A program made the translations under genes and the position numbers. The notes under the pieces are model-generated. The model was not told the DNA's origin. It made no database searches and was given only the letters and a program-made list of their open reading frames with translations. This document shows positions 10,159 through 20,700 of a stretch of DNA of 59,298 nt, in pieces (the stretch's first letter is position 1; each line of letters starts with the position of its first letter). The stretch is from the NCBI GenBank assembly GCA_902651635.1, contig CACRSC010000075.1, positions 57,281 through 116,578 of the forward strand, read 5' to 3'. The stretch is from Mastigamoeba balamuthi (taxonomy: Eukaryota > Evosea > Mastigamoebida > Mastigamoebidae).

Positions 10159-11461
10159 ATGACTGCCAACGTGCGGGCGCCACAGGCCACAGCGCGCCAC
10201 GCCTCTCACCCGTGCCCCGCCCTCTCCCCCTCGCAGGTGCCGTGCCCCCGGGGCCACGAGCTGCAGGCGACGACGCTGGGCAGCATGCGCGAGCAGTACG
10301 GCGGCGTCTACGCGTCGGGCTTCCAGTGCGACGTCTGCCACGCAGAGTACGCCGCCAGCGACGTCGCCGTCGCCCACTGCCCCTCGTGCGAGTACGACCT
10401 GTGCTACTCCTGCGCCAACGTCGCCCGCGTGCGCTCGTTCCTTCCGGGGGGGCCTCCCCTCCCGCTCCGCCGTTTGCCTGTTTCTCCGCCGCCGCCGTCA
10501 GGAAATTCAGTTTCGCGATTCGGATCGGCCTGCCCAATCCGGCAAGGGCAGCAAATAGATAGCGGAATCCCTGACCGCCCGTAAAATCCACAATATCCAA
10601 TTCCCCCTATCCGGAATCCCTGACTGGGCTGACCCGCGCAGAACAAACTGATGTGCGGCAGCGGCCACGCGCTGCTCAGCACGACGCACGAGAAGCGCGT
10701 GGGGGAGACGCACGACTACAACCCCGGCTACTACTGCGACCAGTGCCGCGCGGGGCCCCTGCAGGGCGCCTCGCGCCACTGCACGTTCTGCCGCTACGAC
10801 CTCTGCTCCAACTGCGTCCACCGCCGCCTGGTACCCCCCTCCCTTGATTCTCCCCCTCCCCCCTCTCGCGAATTTCCGAGCTGTTGACGTGTCCCACGTC
10901 AGCGTCCTGGGAAATTGCCGCGTGATATTTTTGCGTATCATGCATATCAACTGATTTCCAACCGTTTCTCTCTGTAGGGCTATCCTGCGATTGAGCCGCA
11001 GTACCCGATGCCCCCGCAGCCGCAGCCGCACCCGCCGCCGCTGATGGGCGCGCCCCCGATGCCGCAGCCGCCGCGCCCGCACATGGCGGGGTTCGTGGGG
11101 CCGATCGTGCGGCCGCCCGTGGCCCCCGCGGGGCTCTCGAACGAGTGGAGGCGCGTCTTCGAGAGCGCGGGGCTCTGCGCCGACGCGCTCGACAACTACA
11201 GCGCCAAGGCCGTCGTCTTTGCCGAGGTGGCCACGATGGCCGGCAGGCCGATGCCGCTCAACGAGCCCCTGCCCCCTCTGAGCTCCATTCCGCGCTGTGC
11301 GTCGGCCGGGCTGGCCCCCACACCCCCACGCCCCTCCCTCCCTCTCTGCTGGTGCTGACTGCTGTGCAGCACCCGACGCGATCGCGGCGGCACTGCGCGA
11401 GGCGTGGAGGAGGTACACGGCGTCGAGGCCGCCAGACCACAACGTGATGTGCGCGAGGTGA
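10159..11461 (+). CDS. Protein with two C/H zinc-binding (ZZ/DC1-like) modules and a Pro-rich linker
   Basis: Four exons fit: 10159-10428, 10642-10830, 10978-11296 and 11370-11461. Donors are GTGCGC, GTACCC and GTGCG; acceptors are GCGCAG, TCTGTAG and GTGCAG. Module 1 has CPRGHEL, then CDVCHAEY, then CPSCEYDLCYSC. Module 2 has MCGSGHAL, then CDQCRAGP, then CTFCRYDLCSNC. This C-X2-C...C-X-Y-D-L-C-X2-C pattern is shared by ZZ and DC1 fingers, which bind two zinc ions and usually mediate protein or ubiquitin contacts. A proline-rich linker (MPPQPQPHPPPLMGAPPMPQ) follows. The C-terminus is a small helical region (WRRVFESAGLCADALDNY to ALREAWRRYTAS). The start is uncertain: ATG 10159 is in frame, but a ccctcgcag acceptor at 10236 could mark an upstream first exon. 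Partner and pathway are unknown. Confidence 0.65.
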
Positions 11462-12102
11462 GGGAGGCGTGAGAGGAGGGGAGCTGCTCCGCGGTCTCTG
11501 CGCCCTGCCTCTGTCTCCTGCGGGGCGCTCGGTGCGTCAGCAGCGCTGTCTGAGGATGCACCACGCGCAGCAACCACCCGGGGCGCGAGCGTTACGAACA
11601 GCACACGCACCTCGCTGTCAAACAATGAATGCAGTCCTGGCTTCAGTGTACACTGGCGGTGAGGCGGTCTCCTGAATGGTGTGAAGGCGGAGCACTCCCC
11701 GATTGAGAGATGACGACAAGGGAGCATGCTCGAGGACCCCAGGATTCAGCCCTGGGGAGGTCATTCGTGAGCTGTTGGTGGCGTCATTTCCACATCAGCA
11801 GTGCCACATCAGAAGGGGATGTCGCAGGTCCCCCTTTGCCTGCATTCAGGCCTGTTGGCAAGGCTGCGCCACGCTTGTGAACACCTCGATTGTGAACAGC
11901 ATCCCTGAAAAAGCTGTCCCTCGGCTTGCTTCTCCTATGATACGATCTGGAATCGGCGGGCGAATGGCCATAAACGGTGAACTCGAAAAATCTCCCTTCG
12001 ATGATTCGTCACAGGATTCGAAAATCCCCCGCCGTGGGGCGCTCGTATCTCTGGATACTGTGCTCCGCGCGCTCCCGCCCACTTGCCCTCCCCGCACACG
12101 CG
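11462..12102. other. Intergenic DNA between the zinc-finger gene and RGP1
   Basis: About 640 bp with no supported gene. Long overlapping open frames exist because of the GC content, but none shows a motif. Confidence 0.5.
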
Positions 12103-13783
12103 ATGTCGCAGGGCCGCATCACCGTCGTCGTCCAGGGCACGGGGCACGTCCCGGGCGACCGCGTCGTCTGCACCGCTGCGCTGCGCTGGCACAGCGGCGC
12201 CGCCAAGGGCCTCTCGCTCGCCTTCCAGCTCCGCGGCACCGGTGCGCCTCTCGCCGCCTCTGGCGACGGTTTTCCGTCGGTTTCTACCCTCTCTGCGAGA
12301 GCAGTGCTGACGGGCCGTCGCTCCTCAGTGAACGCGGACCCCAAGTGGGTGAGGCTGCCTGCGGTGGAGCCGGCGGTGCCGCTGCTGGCCGCGCCGGGGC
12401 CCAACGACCGCGTGCTCTTCGCGTCGCCTCCGACGGCCATCGCCAGCGACAAGGACGCCCACGCCCTCTCCCAGAACCCCTGTGCGGCCTGTCTACTCCA
12501 CTCCTCCCCCGGGGAGCGGGGGGAGCGGGGGGAGCTGCAGCGTCAAGCGATGACGAACGGGGAGGGGGCCGTGTCGTTTCTGATCACTGACGTAGCGGAT
12601 TTCCGGTGACGACTTTGGCTCCATGACGGTTTTTGCTCACTTTGGAGCAGAGGGGGGACAGGTGTTACAGCCCGTCGCAACTGGGAGGGGACAGTGAGGC
12701 TTTGCACTATTGTGGGGTCTCGGAGATGCTTGCAGGGCTGACCTGCGCACCCCACCCACTCTGGCTGGGCAGACTGCTTCGCTGTGACGCTGCCGACGGG
12801 GCTGCCGCCGTCGTTCAGGGGCGTGGTGATCAGGTACGTGTACAGCGTGGTGGTCGTGGCCACGGTCGCCGACAAGGTCGTCGCGTCGGGCAGGGCCACC
12901 CTCCGGGTCATCTCGCCCTGCGCGGGTGCGTGCTCCCTCCCCTCCCCGTAACCGCCGCACGGGCAGCTCCTCACCCCCGCCCTCTGACGCCGCTGCGCAG
13001 TCACGGCGAAGGTGGACCACACGCTGGCGCAGAAGTGCGACTTCGGTGCTGCTCTCCTCGAGGGGCCCGACGACGTCGCCCCGTCGCTCTCGCCGAGGTC
13101 CCCCAAAGGCGAGTCCGGGCCCTTCGCCCCGGTGCTCCCCGTCTACGAGAAGCTGCTGCACCCAGGCGAGTAGCGCCCCACGCCTCTGCCCCCTGCTAAC
13201 GCCGCCCTCTGCCCAGTGTGCGTCAACGTGACCGCGGGCAGCGAGCACCTCGTGCGCGTCGCGATGCGCCGGGCCGTCTTCAGGCCCGGGGACATCGTCA
13301 CGGGCGTCTGCGACTACTCGGGCTCGCACGTCCTCTGCAACTCGGTGCGCAGCGGGGGCTTCTCTCGCCAGAATCCTGTGGGCCTCAGGTGGGGGCTCCG
13401 AGCCTGAGCCGGGCCGTCGTGCGCAGATGTGGATGTGCCTCGAGGCCGAGGAGACGCTGGACGAGGAGTACGCGTACCACCCGCGCGTCAGGAGGCCCAC
13501 GCCGCGCATCGTGGGCGAGGCCCAGCGCCTGGTCTGCTGCGCCGACGTCGTCCCCTTCGAGATTCCGCTGCCCATCGAGGCGTGCCACGAGTTCGCCGCC
13601 CCCGAGGGTCCGCCTGCTCCCTCTCCGCTGTCTGTGTCTCGCTGCTGACGGGGTGGGCACCGGGGGCTCGCAGTGTCGCTGAGGTGGCTGCTGTCGTTCC
13701 GGTTCGGCGTGGAGAGCGGCGACGTGTCGTTCTCGCTCCCAGTGCACGTGATTGCTGTCGAGTACCCCCCGCTCCCCATCTGA
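12103..13783 (+). CDS. RGP1: RGP1 homologue, subunit of the Ric1-Rgp1 Rab6/Ypt6 exchange factor
   Basis: Rgp1 is an arrestin-like protein that, with Ric1, activates Rab6/Ypt6 at the trans-Golgi for endosome-to-Golgi retrieval. Seven exons: 12103-12241, 12329-12481, 12773-12925, 13001-13165, 13217-13344, 13427-13607 and 13674-13783. They sum to 1029 nt, or 342 residues. Recognisable Rgp1 landmarks are VLFASPPTAI, the inter-lobe segment GLPPSFRGVVIRYVYSVVV, RVAMRRAVFRPGDIVTGV, MCLEAEETLDEEY (second arrestin lobe) and VSLRWLLSFRFGVESGD before the final strand LPVHVIAVEYPPLP. Several junctions fall inside these motifs, which supports the splicing. Intron 4 appears to be GC-AG (CAG|GCGAGT), and most other donors read GTGCG or GTCCG. 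It is slightly shorter than animal Rgp1 (about 390 residues). Confidence 0.85.
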
Positions 13784-14153
13784 ATAGGCAAACGCTCGTG
13801 TTGGTCTTAGCTCTCTTCCGTCCTCCTATGTCCTCTTCTCCACCTCTAACGGGTTTCCCTCTCAACCCTCTCTGTGACGAAGCTGATGGGGCCGAAGCAG
13901 AGCGACGCCACTCAATCCGAAGGGTGCCATTAGCCCTCTTTCGTGTGCGAGATTCAATTGCTCCAAAGATTTACTGAAACTGTTGTGGTGATTTTACAGG
14001 CCGCAGCCTGTTGAGGTCAGTAGAGCTCACTGTGTGCTGATGTACCAATCGCCTATGTCAACCACTCGTCGCAAATCTCAAACGTGAGGACTGCGCAATC
14101 GCAGATTATCCAGAACCAAATCGTGAATCACGGGCACGTCTTTATTTATTTGT
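13784..14153. other. Intergenic DNA between convergent genes
   Basis: About 370 bp between the RGP1 stop (plus) and the end of the F-box/LRR gene (minus). No gene seen; it should contain both 3' ends. Confidence 0.5.
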
Positions 14154-16175
14154 CTACAGCACTGTGGGTGGCTCACCAGGTCGAGAGAGGTTCGGGAGGT
14201 CCCACACAACAGGCCTACACGGGAAATGCTCACGAAGGCACACACCAAGTGCTGCGGATTCTGTGTGGATTACGATGGCACTCTTCTCCAGAGTGCTGAT
14301 GACAGCCCCTGCTGCAACGACCTGCTCCTCCAGAGGTTCCTCTACCGCCAGGAACCAGACAGTGCGCAGATATCCACAGCACATATGCACCACCTTCTCA
14401 AGTGTCCTGCACGTCCCACACAGTTCGTTGGCTCTTGATACCAGGGGCCTGTTGGCTTCAATATCCTCCGCGGACATGACTGGCTGCTCTTTTCTCCGAC
14501 CTATCAAGTCCGCACACCCGTCAGTGATCTTCAGCGTCATGTGGCAGTTCTGGGGAACACCTCCCGCGCCTGAAAACAACGAAGAGAGCTCTGCACCGCC
14601 CAGAATGTTGACCTCGATCCTTGCGTTCACCAGCCCTGTGCTCTGGCGCAGCAGACTGATGCAGAGATTCTGCATTTTCGATGTCAATCTGGAGTGGCTC
14701 ATGTTCCTCCTGAGTTTGAGGCGTTTGAGGGCTGCGCTGACTCCGATAACCCCAGAGAACGCCTCATGAACGTCGTCGTTGCTATACAGAGAGAGTTTGA
14801 GGGCCTCGACGTTCTGCAGCAGACCTGGCACTGCGGTCATCCACAGGCGACCCAGACCCAGACTCGCTGATTTGAGCCTCTTGTACTCTGCAAACTCTCC
14901 CCACACGCAGGGCGGTGCCCCTGACCACAGCAGCTCGCTCAGCAGCGGAAACTTCTTGATCGCCCTCGCCATACTCAGGGACTCGGAATCGCTGCCATTC
15001 CAGCAAATATGGATCTTCCTCACGTCAGGGAACCTCTCGGCGAGACTCTGAAGAAAAGTGCCCGGCATCTCTAAGCCAGACCCATGAATGCACAGGTCCC
15101 TTACGCCTCTGAAGGTGTGCGGAGTTTGAAGGAGATTGATGGTTTCCAAATTCCATAATGTCACGGTCAGAGCCTCGGGTGCAGGAAAACAGCGTTCTAT
15201 ATCAGTGAGTTCAGGACCGTCTAAGCTGGTGCACCGCAGCATGGGGAAGAATGACGGGATTTCTGGATGGACCGTTCCCCTGGAACCACAGCAGTTGAGG
15301 AGGGAGAGCACCTGCAGCTCGGGAAGCACTCGCCCAGGAACACTATCCATTAGCTCCATCACGCTCCTCGAGCCTATGTTGTCCAGAAGCACACTGCGCA
15401 GAGGCACAGCCCGTGGGGGCTTCTCTATCGCCATCCGCGCGTAGCCCTCCCCGAGACCTTGCAGTACGCGGTCAGATACAACCATGTCGCATGTGCAATC
15501 TCCCCCGTGGTGGTGGAATAACTCGTCGAGGTTCCCGTGGTAGTGGATTAACTCGTTGAGGTCGTGTGTCGAGGCATCGAAGCCCCGGCACGGATGCGGG
15601 CAGAGGCGTACATCGAGAATGCGGAGGGTGGGGGCAGTGGCAGCAAAGAGGCGCTGGGCAGCATTGAGCTCGTCCGCGAAAGAGGAGCGGCAGCACTCAC
15701 CTATGGTGAAGCGCAACTCCTCGATCGGGGCCCCCAGTGCTGCCAGCTGCTCCAGCACATCGGCCCGGAGGACTGTCCCCACCTCGAACGTCACACTCCG
15801 CAGCGCCCCAGGCAGCAGCGACCGCAGCACGCGGAGCACAGCAGCACCGGTGAGCTCGGGGACAGCGGGGCCAGTGCTGTCGGAGGGGCGGCTGAAGTGG
15901 ACGCGGCAGAGGGGCAGCGGGGCCGGCATGCACTGCGAGCGGGCGGGCTGCACGAGGGCGGGCACGTGCGACGACCACGCCGCAGCGCCGTGAAGCACAG
16001 CGCGCCTGGCAGAGCGGCAGGTGGCACTGAGGCTCAGGGCGTCGCGGGGTCCAAGCCACTGCAGCACACACTCCCCCACCAGCAGCCCCGGCAGTCCGCA
16101 CAGCCACCCATCGTCGAGGGCCTCTGCCTCGGGCTCTGGTCCTGTTCTCGCATGGCAACAGCGCTCGTACCCCAT
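14154..16175 (-). CDS. F-box/leucine-rich-repeat-like protein
   Basis: A single open frame of about 670 residues. I favour a start at MGYERCCHARTG (near 16173) over the upstream ATG at 16196. Residues about 25-70 look like an F-box: LPGLLVGECVLQWLGP then RDALSLSATCRSARRAV, a motif that docks on Skp1 in SCF ubiquitin ligases. The rest is a series of degenerate leucine-rich units of about 25-30 residues (for example LRSVLLDNIGSRSVMELMD, LPELQVLSLLNCCG, LKRLKLRRNMSH) likely forming a substrate-recognition solenoid. Cysteines are unusually frequent. A distinctive internal segment with paired H-H motifs (NELIHYHGN, DELFHHHGG, about 15490-15550) recurs as broken copies at 17.46-17.55 kb and 41.1-41.23 kb, so this gene belongs to a duplicating local family. 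Confidence 0.6.
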   Translation of the reverse strand: MGYERCCHARTGPEPEAEALDDGWLCGLPGLLVGECVLQWLGPRDALSLSATCRSARRAVLHGAAAWSSHVPALVQPARSQCMPAPLPLCRVHFSRPSDSTGPAVPELTGAAVLRVLRSLLPGALRSVTFEVGTVLRADVLEQLAALGAPIEELRFTIGECCRSSFADELNAAQRLFAATAPTLRILDVRLCPHPCRGFDASTHDLNELIHYHGNLDELFHHHGGDCTCDMVVSDRVLQGLGEGYARMAIEKPPRAVPLRSVLLDNIGSRSVMELMDSVPGRVLPELQVLSLLNCCGSRGTVHPEIPSFFPMLRCTSLDGPELTDIERCFPAPEALTVTLWNLETINLLQTPHTFRGVRDLCIHGSGLEMPGTFLQSLAERFPDVRKIHICWNGSDSESLSMARAIKKFPLLSELLWSGAPPCVWGEFAEYKRLKSASLGLGRLWMTAVPGLLQNVEALKLSLYSNDDVHEAFSGVIGVSAALKRLKLRRNMSHSRLTSKMQNLCISLLRQSTGLVNARIEVNILGGAELSSLFSGAGGVPQNCHMTLKITDGCADLIGRRKEQPVMSAEDIEANRPLVSRANELCGTCRTLEKVVHMCCGYLRTVWFLAVEEPLEEQVVAAGAVISTLEKSAIVIHTESAALGVCLREHFPCRPVVWDLPNLSRPGEPPTVL

Positions 16176-16436
16176 GCTTACAAAGCAGCTAACCAACTGA
16201 ACAACACAGGAGCAAGGCGCCCTTACTCGATGTCAGTTGCTCTCCGATTTCTCAGGAAATTCGCGCGAACACACAATTACTTTTGCGAAAACAAGTGAGA
16301 TGTTGAGCGCTGGTTGTTACCGACGATTATTCGACTGCTGTCGCGTCACGAAGAGGAACTTGTCGATGGTGTTCGCCCTGGCACCCCACACGGCTCAGAA
16401 AACTCGAAGTCCGTCCTCACCTGACTGAAACCCGCG

Positions 16437-16896
16437 CGCCTCGAGGAGAGAAACGAGGAGCTGGCGAAGCTGCAGAAGAAGATCGATAGCACCGATACAG
16501 GTCACGACGCACGCCAAGGAGAAGATGTCGTCTGTCCAGGTCGAGAACGAGCGGCTCAAGCAGGAGCTCGTGGGTGCCGAGCGCGCCGTCGTCCAGATGC
16601 ACGACGCCCTCGCGTCGTCCAAGATCGACAGGGACGCGCTGCGGGCAGCCAACGTGCAGCTGCAGAAGTCCAACGGGCTCGTGGGCGCAATGGACCTGCT
16701 GAGGGACTTTGACGGCAACAGGGTCGCCCTCAACGAGGCCACCGCGAGGCTGCAGGAGCTCCGGGCAGAGCACGCGCAAGTCAGCACCTGGCTTAGGGGT
16801 CGGCAAGCTCTTGCACCTCTTAGGTTAACTCACTCGCCCCCCCCCCCAGAAAAGTCCTTCAGCATGAACAACCCACGTCGTGGAGTGCTCACATAG
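16437..16896 (+). pseudogene. Inverted partial copy of the CFAP184-like gene (exon 2 piece)
   Basis: From about 16437 to 16785 the sequence is nearly identical to the reverse complement of about 51405-51751, the second exon of the CFAP184/CCDC96-like gene, including VENERLKQELVGAERAVVQM and GLVGAMDLLRDFDGNRVAL. Two extra bases in the region GATAGCACCGATACAGG break the frame relative to the parent. The match ends abruptly after EHAQVS. An open frame survives from 16525 (MSSVQVENERL...) to 16896, but it lacks the N-terminal half of the domain. Confidence 0.85.
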
Positions 16897-16959
16897 AGGG
16901 GTTTACTTCTTTGTGTCTGAATGAGTTGGTACCAGACAACTCACGGGGTCAGGTTGAGT

Positions 16960-17550
16960 TACTTTGAGGGTCTTCAGATCCGCAAGGCCGCGATGTGACG
17001 GGTGTCGACGAGGGCCATAGGTATATTTGAACTGATGAAAGAAGATGCCCTCCCTCGTTCGGGCCGCCGGGGTTGCCGCCTGTCTACTGCAAGGACCACA
17101 TGACCGAGGGCTGTGTGCTTTACACCAAGAAGGCCTGCGTCCACAAGGGCTGCCGCGAGAAGCCGCGCTGGGGCCTGGAGGGACGCCGCACCGTGTACTG
17201 CGACATGCACAAGGGCCCCGAGCACGTGCTGGCGGCGCCGCCGAGGAAGAACAAGAGGACGAGGTCCAGCAGCTCGTCCTCTTCTTCTTCTTCATCCGCA
17301 TCATCCCCTTCGAAGAAACACCCCGACAAGAGGCATAGGGCCTAGCGCAGGAGCGACTCGGGCTCGTCCAGCAGGCACAGCTACTCCGAGGACTCTGACA
17401 TGTAATTTGACGGTAGAGGACACGTCGCACATCTCTTGAGGTACACCACACTTGCTCCGTTGAATTCTCATTGTGGTGGAAGAGTTCGTCGTAGTCGTGG
17501 GTCGCGGAATCTAAGACCCAGCACCCGCACGGGAAGACGCTTGCAATACA
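16960..17550 (+). pseudogene. Mosaic of EsV-1-7-like gene pieces and an F-box/LRR piece
   Basis: Three donor pieces are visible. (1) 16970-17020, minus strand, encodes LVDTRHIAALRI, matching LVDSPQLAALRIRN of the EsV-1-7-like gene at 41.3-42.4 kb. (2) 17036-17403, plus strand, matches the last one and a half zinc repeats and the Ser-rich tail of that gene (CKDHMTEGCVLYTKKACV, then EKPRWGLEGRRTVYCDMH). A 4-bp insertion near 17048 shifts the frame, and a TCG-to-TAG change at about 17343 ends it early. (3) 17465-17545, minus strand, encodes CWVLDSATHDYDELFHHNEN, matching the F-box/LRR gene. Pieces 2 and 3 keep the tail-to-tail order seen at 41.1-41.65 kb, so they arrived together as an inverted duplicate. 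Confidence 0.85.
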
Positions 17551-17774
17551 ACCGAACTGAGCAAAACAGGTGAAGACGCTGACTAGGTGTGTCAGTTGCT
17601 CTCAGAATACGAAGTCGGTGCTTAACTCACGCCATTTTCGTTGAATTCACACTAAAGCAGCTGAAGTAGATGTGCTGATTGTTCCTGGACTAATCTTCGA
17701 CTACTGTCAACGTCCTCTTGCGGTAATCGAATGTAGCGTATCGTTTGATTTGTGTGCTTGCTGGACCGAGGGGC

Positions 17775-20700
17775 TCAGAAGTAGCGGTGTCTGAGCCTGT
17801 CGATCTTCTTGGCCTTGCGCATCTCCCTCAGGTTGATCGGCGACAGCCCGATCCTCGCCTGCGGCGCTGCCCCTCCCCTGCCGAAGCCTCCGCGCCCTCC
17901 GCGGCCCCCGCGGCCGCCGGCAGAGAACCGCCCGCGCGCCGGCGCCCTGGTGGCGGTGCGCTTGGCGGCCTCGGCCTGCTTGCGCTTCCAGAGCTCCTGC
18001 GGCCTGGCGATGGCGTCGATGGCGTCGGCCCTCCTGCGGGCCTCGCGGGCCTTGGCCTCGGCAGACGCCACGCGCTTCTGCGCCTCGAGGTAGTCGCTGG
18101 CCTCTGCGTGCTGGCGGATCATCCGCACGACCTCCTCCGCCAGCTCGCGCTCGGCCCGCGAGACGCCCTCGGTCTCGTCCTTCTTGCGCTTGGGCGCGGC
18201 CAGCAGCCGCAGCGAGGGCGTCAGCGCCAGCTCGATGAGCAGCTGCGACCTGAGCAGCCCCGCGGCCGCGACGGCGGCGGTCCACTTGAGCGCGGCCTGG
18301 CGCCCCATGCTCGACTCGGCGAGCTCGGCGGCGACGCCGACGCGCCAGCAGAGCCACTCGAGCGCCGTCCTGACGCTCGCGGGCGCCGTGCGCAGCCCCG
18401 TGTCGCTGCTGAACGCCGTCGGCAGCGGCGCCTCGGGCAGCGCGTCGAACACGCGGGCGCTGAGCACCAGCGCGCGCAGGTAGTGCTGCGCAGAGGCCGC
18501 CGCGTTGTTGGGCACCGACGCCACGTTGCCGCAGAGGCGCGAGCACGCGTTGGCCAGCTCGGCCGCGTCGACGCGCTCGTGCGACTTGGGCGACTGCAGC
18601 AGCGCGCAGACGACGCGGGCGGCGGCCGCGCGGACCCACGCGTGCGAGTGCGAGAGCAGCGCGCTCCAGTGCCCGAGGCGCGACTCGAGGAACGCGTGCA
18701 CCGGCGAGGGGGCCGGCAGGTCGGCGCAGGCCTGCGCGAGCTTCTCGAGCGCGACGAGGCAGAAGTACGACGACTCCCACGTGGCCGCCATGCGGTCGAT
18801 CACGCGCTGCAGGTGCGGCAGCGTCTCCTCCACGTGCTTGCGCATGCGCTGCGCGCTGGCCTCGGCGAAGAACCCCACCGACTGCAGCGCCGCCCTCAGC
18901 AGCTCCGTCTTCTCCTGTAAATGTGCGGTAGGCGGGTGAGTACCAAGAGAGAAAGAATAGAAATATTCAATTGAAAAAAGAGTGGAGTGTAAATACAAAT
19001 TAATTGGAACTGAAAGACGTGAGGAGGAATTGAAATTGTGCTGTGAGATTATGTTTGAGGGGAGGGGTTGGTGTTTTAAAGTAAAGGAACAATTAAACAA
19101 AACCAGAGCAAGGTTTTGTGTGTTCTCAATTCAGACATATGCTTGTAAGATTAATCACTGTGAATTCATTCCCAGCGATCGGTTATCATCCTAAGAGAAC
19201 ATTGGGAGCAGCGTTGCACCTGCTCAAACCAGTTGAGCGTCAGTGCGTAGAGCATATTGAAGTGCTGCTCGTCGCACACGCCTATCAACTCCTTGATGAC
19301 AACACCAGCCATCCCTCTCGCGTCCCTGTGCCGCCATTATGGGTCAGACCGCAGCCGCACACGAAAGAAACGAAAACTGGCAGCAAGAAACCGCGGCAAA
19401 AACCGCTGACGCAGAAAGGGCCGCACTTGCTGTCGTCGTTGAGCAGCATCGCCGTCAGCGAGAGGAACATGAGCTGAGCCCTGGGGAAGATCTCGCCGGC
19501 GGGCAGCGAGGCTATCATCTGGTGCAGCACCTCGAGCGACGCCATCCTGCCCTCGGCGTGCTCGTAGCTCAGGTTCTTGACCTGCGGGGGCCTCTGTGAG
19601 ACCCGCGTGTGCGCGTGCGCTGCTGGGGGAGGAGAGGAGCGGACGAAGAAGGTGATGTGCTGGTTGCGGCGCTTGGAGCTCATGGGGTACTTGACGATGA
19701 AGAGCAGCATGAGCTCGGAGCAGTGCGCGCGGATGGCCTCGTCGGGGCTGCGGACGATGAGAATCTGGGCCTTCTCCATGAGGTCGTAGACCTCGGGCGC
19801 CACGACCTTGCTCTCCACGACGGCCCTGAGCAGCGCGAACGTGGCCGCCTCCTTCTCGAGCTGGTCGACGTCGCCGGCGATGAGGCCCACCAGCAGCGAC
19901 AGCGTCTCCTTGGGGACGCTGTACTTGGCGCGGTTCTTGGTCATCACAGAGGCCACCAGGCGGAAAGCGGCGCGCAGCACGGGGCCGCGGCTGCGCGACA
20001 TCTTGCGGATGACGGCGACGGTCTTGTCGACGATAGACGCGACCGTCTCGGTGATCGTCAGCGAGGGCAGCGAGCGCGGCAGCAGCGACGACAGGCACAC
20101 AAAGGCGCCCGCGAGCACGGCCATGTGCGGGTCGTCGAGGCACGAGCACAGCACACCCACCAGCGGGTCGACCATCCCCAGGTGCACCGCAGAGCTCCAG
20201 TCAACCCTACAGGCGTGCCGTAAAGCACCTGTCAGTCACGGCATTGGGCGTGCGACACCCGGAAAACGTAACACAGCAAGCAAACACGATAACACGACGC
20301 AAAACGCGTTCAAGAACCACAGACGCCAATCACGCTAGACGAGGCGGGTGGAGTGTGAGCGTGCACGACGCACTTGTTCTGCTTGAGGAGGTCCTGCAGG
20401 ATGCGGAGGCCAAACTCGGCGAGGAGGTGGGCGTTAGTCTCGACGCCGCCCTTGGTGTTGAGCGACGCCGTGCAGGGGCTGACGGGCGGCAGCATCAGGA
20501 ACTTCTTCTCGGCCTCCCTCTTGGCGTCCTCCCTCGCCTTCTCCGCGTCGATCCACACAGACCCGCCCCTCGCCAGGTTGTCCGCAGCCCCCTTGGCCGC
20601 CAGGTCGCTGTTCTTGGGCTTCGGCACCGCTGGTGGTCGCGTGCGCTTCAGTTGGCGAACGCAGCAGGGAGGAAAGGTAGAGGCCCGTGGGAATCGAACC

